Shown here: positions 12,630-24,334 of the stretch, one piece after another
Position numbering within the stretch: the first letter of the stretch is position 1
How the letters are laid out: each line of letters begins with the position of its first letter
Assembly (NCBI GenBank): GCA_022393335.1
Contig: JAJEKB010000801.1
Span: forward strand, 117,654-181,653
Length of the DNA stretch: 64,000 nt
Source of the DNA: Macrotrachela quadricornifera
Lineage: Eukaryota > Rotifera > Eurotatoria > Philodinida > Philodinidae
Direction: 5' to 3'
Notes under the pieces: generated by a model
Told to the model about the DNA's origin: nothing
Seen by the model: the letters and a program-made list of their open reading frames with translations, nothing else
Database searches by the model: none
Position numbers and translations under genes: made by a program

Positions 12630-13857
12630 TTACGATCGATTATCTCGACAATTTGGACAAAACCATTTTCCTTTTGGTTTTGTTGTTAAATTAACACAAT
12701 TAAAATGAAACCATTTTATTTCACATGCTTTACTATCGCACAAAATCATTGAACCATAAGAAAGCTAAAACACAAATAAAATTATTTTATATTTAATTTT
12801 TTTTTGTTTATTTATAAAATTTACTTGAGAACATAAACAATATGTTGGTTCATCTGATGGTGTTGATGATGAATCATTATTTAATTTAATTTTTTTATTA
12901 TTTCCACTATTTGTATTTTGTATATTTGTATTTGCATTTCTTTGTGTAGTTTTTTTTCTATCACGTTGTTGATCATTATTATGTTCAGAATTAATAACAC
13001 ATTTTCTTTTAAGATTTATTGTTGATGTTGATGGATTATTATTTGCTGTTGTTGTTGTTTTACGTTTCCATAATGATGTTGTCGATGTTTTTGTTGATAA
13101 TGAACGTGAATGATTCATTTCTAAATCATATTCATTTTCAGAATCAATTTCATGCGTATTATTCTCTAATAATGTTGATTGTTGATTTAATGATTCGACT
13201 ATAATAAAAATAAAATAAAGATTATTTTTTATTTATTTTTGTTTTTTTTTACGATATTTTTGATAAGCTTTTTTAAGTTTTTTTGATTGTCGTTCAGTAG
13301 TATCAAGCATTTGTTGACTTAATTGCATTTTTTTATCACCAATTGCTTTTGCTTGTATTAAAGTATTAATTAACATTGTTTGAATGTCCGATTGAGATGA
13401 CTAAATAAATATTATAAAAATAATTTATATAGAATTTAAAAAAAAAAAGATTTTTTTACCGAATCTTGTTGTTCATCACGTAGCCTATTGACAAGTTCTC
13501 GAACACGATTATAAGAATCTATATAATTTAAATAAGAAAAAATATGGTTTTATGTCTTTCATTTATTACGAATTTTTCTCATAAATCCTTATTTGAAAAA
13601 CAAAAAGAATATGTCTTTTATATTTCTAATAATTTTCTTAGAATCTAATTTATTACTAAAAGATTTAATATTAGAAAAAAAGAAATACTTTGTAAATATA
13701 TATCAAGTTGACGAATTTGTGATAATTCATTAAAATCAATTCCATTTTCTTGGTAATCAATAAATTGTCGCATATATTCGTAAACAGCTGTTTCATTATT
13801 TAAAGTATTTGTTTGATTATTTGTTGTTGTTGCTGTTGTTGTTGTTGAAGAAGTCAT
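12630..13857 (-). CDS. ING: ING-family tumour suppressor (PHD finger, histone-mark reader)
   Basis: Five exons on the minus strand (13857-13689, 13518-13460, 13400-13253, 13198-12825, 12764-12630) give 294 aa. ING proteins are subunits of histone acetyltransferase or deacetylase complexes and read H3K4me3. The N-terminal ING helices are present ([51 protein letters not shown]). A long Asn/Ser/Thr-rich linker follows, with basic NLS-like stretches (KRKC, RDRKK). The C-terminal PHD finger starts [10 protein letters not shown] and continues [19 protein letters not shown] and [13 protein letters not shown]; all eight zinc ligands (C4-H-C3) are visible. The last intron cuts the finger after CSQ, and the protein ends five residues past the last ligand. 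Motifs resemble ING4/ING5. It is transcribed divergently from the MAP2K gene with only 229 bp between start codons. Confidence 0.92.
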
Positions 13858-14086
13858 TATAGAAAGAAAAATATATATTAAAACTAGTTTCGATTTAATG
13901 ATAATCGTTGTTTGTCTATACTGAACAAATAAACCAACTTCATTGATGTGATATTTTTTTTTTAACAAATCAAAAAAAAGAATAGAGGATCGAATACTAT
14001 AATAACATTGGTTGATTTATTTATATATGATGATTCATTGTCTCTTATACTTGAAATATTACATGTCTAAGTAATAAATTTTCAGA
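13858..14086. promoter_or_regulatory. Short divergent promoter region, ING / MAP2K
   Basis: Only 229 bases separate the ING start codon (minus strand) from the MAP2K start codon (plus strand), so both 5' UTRs and promoters must fit here. The region is AT-rich with T-runs and no clear TATA box position. An acceptor-like TTTTCAG ends directly before AATGG of the MAP2K start, suggesting a 5' UTR intron or a trans-splice site. Confidence 0.5.
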
Positions 14087-17000
14087 ATGGCAACCAAAAA
14101 GAGCCATGGGAAACCAAAAGGACCACCTAAATGTAACGAAAAAACATTTCTTTAATTAATTATATCATTATAATAAATTTAGTTCATATTGAATTTCCAG
14201 TACTTAATATTAATGAAACTGTAGTAGGAAATGAACTACCATTTTATAAGTAAATTAATAAAAATGATTTGATTTTTTTTTTATTATTTTATTATTCTTA
14301 GATTATTAGATGTGAGAGAAGAAGCAACATTTAATTATGATGGAGAATCAATAACTATTAATGTTGATTCATTAATCGAAATTAGAAAACTTGGACATGG
14401 ACATTTTGGAAATGTTATGTTAACTGAAATTAAAAATCATCCGAATATAAAAATGGCTGTAAAAGTGAGTTAGATCAATCTATGAAGAATATTATTGAGG
14501 AATATAAATAAATATTCGTTGTTTCTAATTTCTAATTCACGAATTATAACAAGATGAAAGACAACAAACTTTCAGATTTTGAATATATTGAGAAGATTGA
14601 TGATCGATAAGCACGGAAACTTCAACACCAAATAGTTAATTGCACAAAAAAATAAGGAAAATATGATGTCTATTTAAAAGACCAGTCAATATATATTCAC
14701 AAAAAGCATAATTGATACAACTATCTTACAATTAGTAATCGTAATCAAAAGAAACATGACAATCAATGTTGGTTATGAATATACATCCGAACATGTTTTT
14801 GAGAAGCCATTTTTAATTCTTCAACAGGGCTATTCACGTATGAAGACACGATCAACAACTGTAAAAACTTCTTGTTGATATATAAAATCTTCATCATATC
14901 ATTATTATTTTCATTTCTATATATTATCAGTAATAATATCGAAAAACTAGTAACTGAATATATACGTGAAGCTGATCATGTAACTTTAGATCTTCATAAA
15001 CTCGATGAATATCTAACTAATTGTGCTCGTCACCCGTATGAACCCCTAAACATCATTATCTCTACCATTGTTCATGTCCATCAATCCTACACTAGATCTC
15101 ATAGGATCTTGTAAGATTTGATCAGCCATAGAATCTGATAGGAATTAATGAAAAGGAATTTCGTCGGCTAGATGTTTGATCTTGTATAATACTGTAAGAC
15201 GTGAGGAAAATTGTACGAAAAATCGTGGTGAACGTGTAAATTTTATTTCAGTTCTTAATGTATAATTCTTTCAAGATCATATTATCTGTACGATCTTGAA
15301 TTAATCATACATTCAAGAATTAATCCAAGATTCACAGAAATCATGAATTTTCGTACAATTTTCCTCGAATCTTACAATTTCAAATTAATAGGTTATATAT
15401 CGCTCTTGTTTATTCTTTGCATGCTGAAATTTCTATGCTCACCGGTCTGGTTTTCATATTGGGAATACAGGAGTCTTTTTGATTGTAATCACATCCCTAG
15501 ATACTTTATGAGAATTTTCTATACATTAATTCAATAATGAAAGTAAAAATATTTCTTTGATCATTTGAAAACGATTTTATAATTAATAAAGTGTATAAAT
15601 CATATAAAATCTAGATCATTTTTTCATAAAAAGAAATTAAATATAATTAATATTATTTTAAATTTATTTTATATTATAATAGCGATTAAATCTCCTTCCA
15701 AACATGCATAATGAACATGAATACACAGCTCAAACTGATCTTCGCACACTTCGTACTGTTGGTCCAGGTTTAAATCCACATGTAACTACATTCTATACAG
15801 CAATCGTTGATAATGTTTGTAAAAAAAGAAAACAAAACAAACATATTTTACTGTATTTTATTCAATATTTTAAAATAGAATACAAAACAATTATTACTTT
15901 GTATGGAAGCATGTGAAACATCAATGGAAAAATTCTATAATACAATGCATAAAATAAAAGAAACACAATATCTTGATATATTACTTAAACGTATGATTAA
16001 TCATGTAAGAAATATTTAATCAATAATTTTATTTGTTTATTTTATTTTTAAAATTATTCAGATTGTTGATGCACTTTTATTTCTTAAATCAAAAAATATT
16101 CTTCATCGTGATGTTAAACCATCAAATATTTTAATTAATCAAAATCCTATTATATTTAAACTTTGTGATTTTGGTATATGTGGTCAATTAATTGATTCAG
16201 CTACACGTACTATGATGAAAGGAACAGAAATTTATTTAGCAGTACGAGAATAATTAATTATTTGATTTGAAAATTTTTTTTTTTCATATTTTTAGCCTGA
16301 ACGAATTGATTCAAATATATCACCTAATGGATATGGTATTCGATCTGATATGTGGGCATTAGGTCTTTCAATGGTAAAAATGAAAATTCTTTATTTTTTT
16401 TGTTAAATTTTATTTATTATAGATTGAAATAGCTACTAATGAGCATCCATTTCGTGGAATGCAAGTAACTGGTATTTTGAATAAAATTCTAACATGGAAA
16501 CCTGAATTATCATCAAATTTATCAACAGATTTAATACAACTTATCATTTGGTTGTAAGTTATTATATTAAAATATTTTAATATAATCATTTTATTTGATG
16601 ATTAAGTGAGAAAATTTATATAAAAATTTTAAGAGATCAAATTGACTAAAATGAAATCGATAATTCGATAAAATATTCTATAGTCAAACTAAAATGGTTT
16701 ATATTTTTTGACATGATATATGATCTATTCTAAATCCGTGATTGAAATTCACTCTTCATCATTTGGAATACTTGTCCTATTAAAGTAATTGAGTACAATT
16801 TTCGAGTTTTAATAGAATAGCGCATGTACGAAAATTTTTTGATAAGAAAGAAAAGTTTTTTTCTTACTTCAACTTGGAGTGTAAGTTGGAAAAAATATTA
16901 ATAATCTAACATCAGACTAAAATAGTGATTCATATAAATTAGTATGGCACACATAATACCCAACAGCACTTTAGAAATTATGATGAAATTCTTCTAACTG

Positions 17001-17967
17001 TTATAGTAATATCGCTCGCACTGAGAATACACCTGGAATCTCGTCCTCACCTTACCTACATCCACGCCCTTAAGATACAGTTCAAAGGTCAAGCTTCTCT
17101 TTAAGAAGAATCTTTGCTCTTTTATTACAAAATTTTCGACCAGTTTGCACAAAATAGACAATGGTCTCAACACTTCATCATTCCGATAAGATATGTCAAG
17201 GATCATGTAGAGTAAATTTAATCTTATTTGAGCCATGTAACCTCAAATATTAACTGATCCTAAAATGATTTAGAATGAAAATGTAAAAAAACTTCTTCAA
17301 GTTGACGTCAAACAAATTATATACTTGTATTACTAGATTAAACTTGATAAATTCTTCTGACTTATGTCTTTAGTAATCTAGTGAAATGAGAAATATACAT
17401 AACATTACATGATCAAAAATTTTCTTGCTGAATACTTTCTCTCATGATAGTTGCTAGTTTATCTTGAGCGAACTGATTGAATAAATCATTTTCTATTTAT
17501 AATAGAAAATCTATGTCTTCTCATACGTTTACACATATAAACTTCCCAGAGCATTCTTCTATTTTCGGGTTATAACAATGATAATCAATTATAGTGCATA
17601 CATTTTGAAAAAAAATAAGATAGTTATGATAGATTATATGGATATGTACTCAAATATTATTTCTATTGGATAGTAGTTTCACATCCATTGAGATCTATGA
17701 TGATAACGATTTCTTCAAAAGAAAAAAGTAATTATGAAGATGATTTCCTGTTTTTCTTCGATCGCAATATGGTTCTTGAGAAATAATAATCAATATTTTT
17801 TTTCTTGTGATTCTTTTAGATTAAAAGTATCAGAAGCAGATCGACCAAAAAAATATGAAGATATTTTAGCATCACCTGCTGTACAATCATTACCTTCAGA
17901 AATTACAAATGAAGAAGTAGAAATGGTGCAAAATGTTATTAAACATATACCTATAATACTAGAATAA
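14087..17967 (+). CDS. MAP2K: Dual-specificity MAP kinase kinase
   Basis: Nine exons (14087-14132, 14183-14249, 14302-14464, 15683-15814, 15879-16004, 16062-16241, 16296-16373, 16423-16553, 17820-17967) give 356 aa. MAP2Ks phosphorylate MAP kinases on Thr-X-Tyr. Visible are a glycine loop LGHGHFGNV, the catalytic lysine in KMAVK, LLLCMEACETSMEKFY, the catalytic loop HRDVKPSN, Mg-binding DFGICG, and APERI followed by SDMWALGLSMIEIA. The activation loop DSATRT keeps the Ser-x3-Thr spacing of MAP2K phosphosites. The short basic N-terminus (MATKKSHGKPKGPPK) could act as a MAPK docking site. The layout is closest to MKK3/MKK6, a p38-pathway kinase, but the paralogue is inferred. Two introns exceed 1.2 kb (14465-15682, 16554-17819); the others are 50-65 bases. 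The C-terminus (KYEDILASPAVQ) is shortened relative to vertebrate forms. Confidence 0.93.
15194..15375. repeat. Foldback element inside MAP2K intron 3
   Basis: The outer arms 15194-15227 (GTAAGACGTGAGGAAAATTG...) and 15342-15375 are inverted copies with a few mismatches, sharing GAGGAAAATTGTACGAAAA exactly. The inner segments also align in inverted orientation (TCAAGATC on each side of the centre), so almost all of the 182 bases fold on themselves. No TA or other duplication was obvious at the ends. Confidence 0.6.
16554..17819. other. Long MAP2K intron with unexplained minus-strand open frame
   Basis: Intron 8 of the MAP2K gene is 1266 bases, about twenty times longer than most introns here. 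It contains an 80-aa open frame on the minus strand (17236-16994) with mixed hydrophobic and charged composition (ILDISYRNDEVLRPL, YLKGVDVGKVRTRFQ). I recognise no family and no splice partners, and it may be the remains of an inserted sequence. The rest is plain AT-rich DNA. Confidence 0.3.
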
Positions 17968-19245
17968 AATTTCCATATATGTGATATTATTGTATTTTTT
18001 GAATAAATAAAATCTCTATTTGTTTTTTATTTTTTTTTATAAAACAATTTTAATAAATAAAACAAAAGACATATTGAACATTAAAATACATTATATTGGT
18101 TTCTAACGCCATCTGTTTTTTTATGATTATTTTATTGGTTTCTAATAATGAAAAAAAAGTCTCATGCAAAATACTGAATATTTTTTTCATTCTTCTATTT
18201 ATTTGTTTGTTAGCTTGCATGATACGTATTGTCTGCAATCGTCCGTCTGTTTCTCTCGATAATATATTTTCCACTTTCCTTCTCTTTTTTTTTTTCATAC
18301 GATCAGTCATTCAGTTGAAATAAAGAGTATGTTTGTTTTGCTCCTATCGTTACATTGCATAACATTGTTTTCTTTTACTTTTATGTTACTAGTTTTTAGA
18401 ATACTTTCATATTGACATAGAAAACTATTAGAGAAGATGATTATCACATTTTTTATTAATGATTATCAGTGATAGAGAAATAATATCTAGAGATAGACGA
18501 GAACAGTTTTCTTTCTTTCAATTTTGTATGGGCATATAGAGAGTTCATTGAGTACACGAATTCAGTACTGATCGCATTTATATAACATTAGTAAACATGT
18601 ATAAAATGTTTAAAAAAAAGGAAAAGTATTTCTTTATTACTAATGTACTTGTGAATATTATACGATATTTGTGTAATAGGAATTTGGACTATTTTTCTAA
18701 TGACATATTAACATGAATAAGCAAAGATGAGAGATATGTTTTTGTTTTTTTTCTCATAAAGGTATTTAGCGTAAAATTACACACCTGCCACATATATATA
18801 TATAATATGTAACTTGTATATAAAAGATACTCTTATCATCTATTATATAGGTGTTTTCAAAAAAACTTCGACAAATTTTTTTTTTGTTTGAGATAAAAAA
18901 TATTTTTTTTCAAGTCTTTTTTATTTCAAACAAAAAAATTTGTTCAAGTTTTTTTGAAAATACCTGTATGTGTATAGATATATTTCTTTGTTTAAGGATA
19001 AAATTTTTCTTTTCAACAAAATATATGTGTAAAGGTATTGAATTGAAATAATTTTGTTCTTATGCATGTAACACCATGGATACCGATCAGTTGAAACAAA
19101 TCCATATTATTGACAGATGAATATTTGTTTTTATTAATATTTTGTATTAATTGACTGATAGAATAAATGATAAACTTATTATATTTAATATTTTCATTAT
19201 TTTTAGATTATTGTTGTTGGTTTTTTTGTATTAAATTTCTTATTT
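17968..19245. other. Intergenic spacer, MAP2K to GH13 gene
   Basis: 1.3 kb between two + strand genes. An AATAAA-type signal follows the MAP2K stop at about 18002-18007. Short opposing open frames at 18050-18323 overlap each other and look like chance. The small TA-flanked hairpin element at 18848-18966 lies about 280 bases before the GH13 start codon. Confidence 0.5.
18848..18966. mobile_element. 119-bp TA-flanked miniature inverted-repeat element
   Basis: The left end (TAGGTGTTTTCAAAAAAACT) is the inverted copy of the right end, whose complement reads CAGGTATTTTCAAAAAAACT. The complementarity continues inward (ACAAATTTTTTT, TTTGTTTGAGAT) to a T-rich centre. The dinucleotide TA sits directly outside both ends (18846-18847 and 18967-18968), as expected for Tc1/mariner-type insertion. 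It has no coding capacity. It lies upstream of the GH13 gene and could influence its promoter. Confidence 0.65.
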
Positions 19246-22200
19246 ATGGCTCCATTTACATTTACACTCTTTGCTCCTTACAATAAACAAGCAGCATTAC
19301 GAGTTTGTTTTTTATGTTTATTTTTTTTGAAAATATTTTTTGAAAATATTTTTATAGTTAAAAAATGCTAGCGTTCGAATGTTCGGTGTTGATATTAGTA
19401 AGAAAAAAAAATTATTGAAAAATATAATTTTAATAAATTCTATAAAAATTTTAGTTATGGAAAAAGATGAATCTGATGGTTATTTTCGAGCAACTGTAGA
19501 TTTAGCTGATGGAATTTTTCATTATCAATTTAAAAGTATTTTTATATTTTGTAATAAAAAATAAGTATATTTTTTTTGTTATAAATAGTTCAAACAAAAT
19601 CTTGGTTTGAACAAGAACCAGAACCTGCATTACCTAATGATGATGATGATGAATTTAAAGAAATGAGTAAGTATAAAGTTTTATTAATCATATCTATTAT
19701 GTTCGTTATTATCTACAGATAATAATAAAAAAAATTTTCAAGGTTTGCATGTGGTAAAAATTAAAATGAATCTTATTCGAATTTGTTTTTTTTTTATATA
19801 AATTTTATATTTTTTTTATGTTCCTTTTTTTTTTTGCATATATATTCTAATGAGGGTAGTTTAAAAGAAATTTTTATTTTTATTTGTTTTTGTTTTATAG
19901 CTCCAGCGGAAAAACAAGAAAAAGCTGCAGCTCATGCTAAACTTATTGATGAAATTCGAGAACGAAATCGACAACGTGAACAAGAAGCAACATTTACTGA
20001 AATTTGGTATACTTTTGTTGATCCATACGCAACTGATGTTGATGAACGTGGCACTGGTAAATAAAATTTTGTTTTAGAATTATTTATAGTTCAAAAATTA
20101 GATTTATATTAATTGACAAGCAATTCTATTGTTCATCATTCTTGTTTGACAGCTATAGTATTAATAGAAACCGTCTACTCATCTTGTTTCATAATCAAGA
20201 TGGTGATTGAAAGTGAATCATGAGTAGTCATAAAATTGTCATAAAAAACTGAGAAATAAAAAATAGTTACTTGAAATTAGGTATATTTGTGATACAAAAT
20301 TTTTTAAATAAATTCAAATTCATGTCTTAGACAAATCTTGTAATTTTTTGATCGTGTAAAAAATTCGTTTGAATTGAAAGCAAAAATATAATCCTTGCGT
20401 ATCCAAAGATCTAAGCAATATTTTTTTTTGTTGTAAGTTCTAGCATTCAATGATTTTCGCCCCTTATAATACAACTTTTGTCAGAAGTTGTTCAGTATAT
20501 GATACGTCCTAAAACATGACACTACACATAGATTAACAACACATTCACAGTTTGTTTTTTTCCTGCTTCGAGCTACAAGTCGTATGGTTACAGAGAGCAA
20601 CGTCTTCAGCTACTGTCCAAACTTTTCACATATGACAGAGATTAATCTATCGACAGATGCGCAGATGTCTATATTGATAGTCTTTTTCATCTCTCCAATT
20701 TTTGAACAGCAAAGTTTTCCATCAGCGGGAGGCGTTAAAACTACTGCATTAAAAATGTCTTTGTTGCAAGTTTCAACGCATCTAGTCTTATTCTTCTTAT
20801 AAATAGGAAAAGCTCTTGAGATAGAAGTGTGAAATTGCTCTTTGCATCCAATCGGGTAATTGTATTTACGGAAAAATGTCATTGTCACACCCACAGAAGC
20901 CGAAGCGACAATCTAGACCAAAATGATTTTTCATATGTAAGTAATTTTTTCATTGTATTATTTATATATATTGATTAACAAGATTGTTGAATCCATCCTT
21001 AAATTTACGAGCAAAAGAATCAAAAGATTTCACAAAAAAATATTAATTATAACAGATATCAAATTTTTTTTACGTAACTATGGAGAATTCGGTTATTATA
21101 TAAATTAATAATTCAATTAATACATTTTTAATATAAATTTAATTTAGATGATGCACATAAAGCTGTTGGTATATTAACAATAAAAAATGGAAAACGTATT
21201 ATTGGTATATATAAATTTAGTTTTGAAAATATGTTTTTAGTAAATTTGTTTATTTCTTTTTATTAGATGAATACGAATGGAAATATGATAATTGTTTTTT
21301 ACCACCTGATGAAGAACTTGTTATATATGAAATACATGTTGGTGATTTTTCTGGTGGTTTTGATGATCCAAACGCTCGTGGTACATTTACTAATGTAAAA
21401 AACAAAATTGAATATTTAAAAGAACTTGGTGTTAATGCTAGTACTGATTATTATTATTTTTATTAATAAAAATAAACGAATATATTTTTATTTTTTAGTT
21501 GAACTTATGCCAATCAAAGAATATCCTGGTAAGAAAAAAGAAAAAGATTTATTTTATATAAATAATTATTTATTTAATTTATAGGAAATCATTCTTGGTA
21601 AAAATTCTTTTTCTATTTATATTTATTAATAATTATTTTATTTTTTAAATAATTAATTATTATTCTAGGGGGTATGTTTTATTTATTTTATTATCTATAA
21701 ATATTTATATATTAAAATATACTTTAGATATAATCCACGATATTATTTTGCTATTGAAACAAGTTATGGTACAACGGGTGATTTAAAAGAAATGATTGAT
21801 GAATTACATAAAAATGGTATTCGAGTTATTCTAGATGGTGTAAGTAAATTGAGTTATATTAATTAATTTTTGTATAACATTATTCATGTATTTAGGTGTA
21901 TAATCATTCAGATTCATCATCACCATTAACACAAATTGATCATGATTATTGGTATCATCATAATCCAAAAGATGTAACTAGTAAGAAATCGATGTTTTCA
22001 TTGGTTTTTTTAAGTAGAGAAATGATAAGAAAATAGAATCGCACAAAATATAGGATATAATAAATGATAAAGTAGAGTTTATTGAATAATTAAGTTATGT
22101 CATGACTAGAAATATGCGAAATCATATATTTTTTTTAGTGCCAGTACTCATTTTGATTCTGAATAGGAAAAAATTATTTTAGAATTTATTCGCATTAAAT

Positions 22201-24334
22201 ATAAAAAATATCTTAAATAATTGCTTAGATTCATATGGTTTATAATATATTTCGCTAAAAATCATAGAAAATTTAACTGAGATTTTCCATTGTAATTCGA
22301 AGAATTTTTTTGCCCTTAGTCTCAATTTTGTCTTTGCACATCTTTCTATCTGAAAGGGGAGAGCAATGAGCTAGCTTCCCATTATTGGATGTATCTGTGA
22401 AAATTTTCTGATTGACTATTTGTCGAATACTTTTTGTAGTCTTCAACATCTGATACATTCATCAGACAAACTTAATCTAGCCAAGTCGGTAGTTTGTTTG
22501 TAGTTTCGTCTGAATCCCCGTCACGGTCTATGATTCTATTACACAATGTCGACAGAAAGACTGTAGCTTCGACTAACCGTCACACATAGACTAGAGTTTA
22601 TCAGTCCGTACGATTTTGCCTTTAGATCTATTAATAGTTAATCAGATTTCAATCACGAAGAGCTCGGATCTTTTTGACATAGGAAAAGTTGTCTACTGTT
22701 TTTGCCTTGAGTAATTTTCTGTTAAGTAGTCTTCTTCTCTATTCAACTGTACCCGTAAAAACTTTTCGCACGTATCATTTCTATAAACTATCAAAAGTCT
22801 TACTCGATATATAAGACTTACTATTCATGATATAAATTTCATTATTTTTTAGTGTCATGGGGTCCTGAATGGAATTATAGTACGTAAATTATTTAATAAA
22901 AATGTTTTTTTTTAATAAGAAATATGTTTTTATTGATTAGATTTTTATGATCCTAAATATAACATTTGGCCAGCTCGTAAATTTATTGGTGATTCAATTC
23001 GTTATATGGTAGAAGAATTTCATATTGATGGTTTGCGTTTTGATGCTGCTCGACAAATTCAAAATTTTGATTTTCTTCATTGGGTTGTTAAAGAAGCTAA
23101 AAAAGCAGCTGGTCCTAAACCATTTTATTGTGTAGCAGAATTTTTACCTGATGAACCTTGTATAACAAATATTGATGGTCCTATGGATGGATGTAATAAT
23201 ATATGTTAATTTTTTTTTTACATTGAAAAAAAAAATTTTTTCTTTAGGTTGGCATGATAGTTTTTATTGGACATTACGTGACTTATTACTGCATGATAAT
23301 GCTGATATTGGTAGATTAAAAGCTGGTATTGATTGTCGACAACAAGGATTTTTAGGTGTAACAAATGTAGTTAATTATATTGGAAATCATGATCATGATC
23401 GAATGCTTATTGAATTAGGTAAATAAAATAATTGATTAATTTAATTTTAAAGAATACAATAATAATAATAATAATATGAAATATTATATTTAGGTAAAGA
23501 ACAAAGTATTTTTGGTGAAGAAGCATTTAAACGTGTTCGTCTTGGTGTTGTTCTTCAAATGACAAGTATCGGTATTCCAATGATTTGGATGGGTGAAGAA
23601 ATTGGAGAGTAAGATTTTTCTTTTTCATAAAGATAAATAAATAAACATTTTGTTTAGATATAAAGAAAAAACAATTGGTATGGCTAAAATAGATTGGTCA
23701 TTAATTTCTGATCGTGAAGATAATTCTAATCAAATAAATAAAACATTATTAGGATTTTATCGTGGTTTAGTTCAACTACGTAAAGGCAATAAAGCATTTT
23801 TTTCAACAAATCTTGATTTTATTCATGAAGATCATGATGCTAAAGTCTTAGCTTATCAACGATGGTAATAAAAAAAGAAACGCAAAACAAATTTAATATT
23901 TACAATTATTTTTTTTCTCTTTATTAGGTCTGATTTTGGTGAACGTGTTGTTGTTGTTGTTAATCTCTCTGGAGCTTTTCATGGTAAATATATGAGATAT
24001 TTCTTTTTTTTTAATCAGTAAAAAAAATCTTCAATTTTATATAGCACAGTATCGTGTACCAAATATGCCGGCAAATGGTTGGTGGCATGAATGGACATTT
24101 AATTATGATGTTAAAGTTGATAATAATGAACTACATTTTGATATAGCTGAACGTGAAGCAAAAATTCTTGTTTGGCGTGGTGATAGTTGGCAACCACCAG
24201 CACCTGAACCACAACCAGTAGATAAATCACAACCTGCTGAAAATTCAAATACGACTACTCAAGAACAACAACATACGGACCCTTCAACAAATCAAAATCC
24301 TGAACAAGCTAAATCTGAAGTATCATCACAGTAA
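19246..24334 (+). CDS. GH13 alpha-glucan-active enzyme (branching-enzyme / alpha-amylase superfamily)
   Basis: Nineteen exons sum to 2001 nt (666 aa). Boundaries: 19246-19302, 19358-19397, 19455-19535, 19589-19666, 19901-20055, 21148-21204, 21267-21440, 21499-21528, 21585-21597, 21669-21671, 21728-21839, 21896-21980, 22853-22879, 22942-23192, 23248-23418, 23494-23608, 23658-23863, 23928-23983, 24045-24334. The N-terminus resembles a CBM48-like sandwich (FTLFAPYNKQAAL, DGYFRATVDLADGIFHYQF), followed by a charged insert and the catalytic barrel: VYEIHVGDFSGG is seen as VIYEIHVGDFSGG, then HSWGYNPRYYFA, VILDGVYNHS, nucleophile in GLRFDAARQI, acid/base in YCVAEF, and transition-state Asp in YIGNHDHDR. 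All three catalytic acids are present, so it should be active on alpha-1,4/1,6 glucans. The tail is Pro/Gln/Thr-rich. GlgB- or TreZ-like bacterial proteins are the closest remembered match; the exact reaction is unsure. Introns 20056-21147 and 21981-22852 are long. Confidence 0.9.
20610..20919 (-). other. Cysteine-rich open frame nested in GH13 intron 5
   Basis: On the minus strand an acceptor-like GTCTAG precedes about 100 open codons ending at 20610. The translation has a hydrophobic start (IVASASVGVTMTFF) and then a Cys-containing stretch with CKEQFH, CVETCNKD, GKLCCSKIG, DICASVD and VICEKFGQ. The seven cysteines and low-AT composition compared with the surroundings suggest a real or recently lost extracellular domain. 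No family recognised, no upstream exon found. It could be a nested gene, an insertion relic or chance. Confidence 0.3.
21585..21671 (+). other. Tandem microexons (13 nt and 3 nt) of the GH13 gene
   Basis: Exon 9 is 21585-21597 (13 nt) and exon 10 is 21669-21671 (GGG, 3 nt). They are bounded by TTTATAG/GTAAAA and TTCTAG/GTATGT. Together with the flanking exons they spell the conserved PGNHSWGYNP of the catalytic barrel. Without the GGG the join gives TGA, and the frame fails. The introns around them are 56, 71 and 56 nt, within the normal range of this genome. The prediction rests on frame and on the family motif; no transcript was available. Confidence 0.75.
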
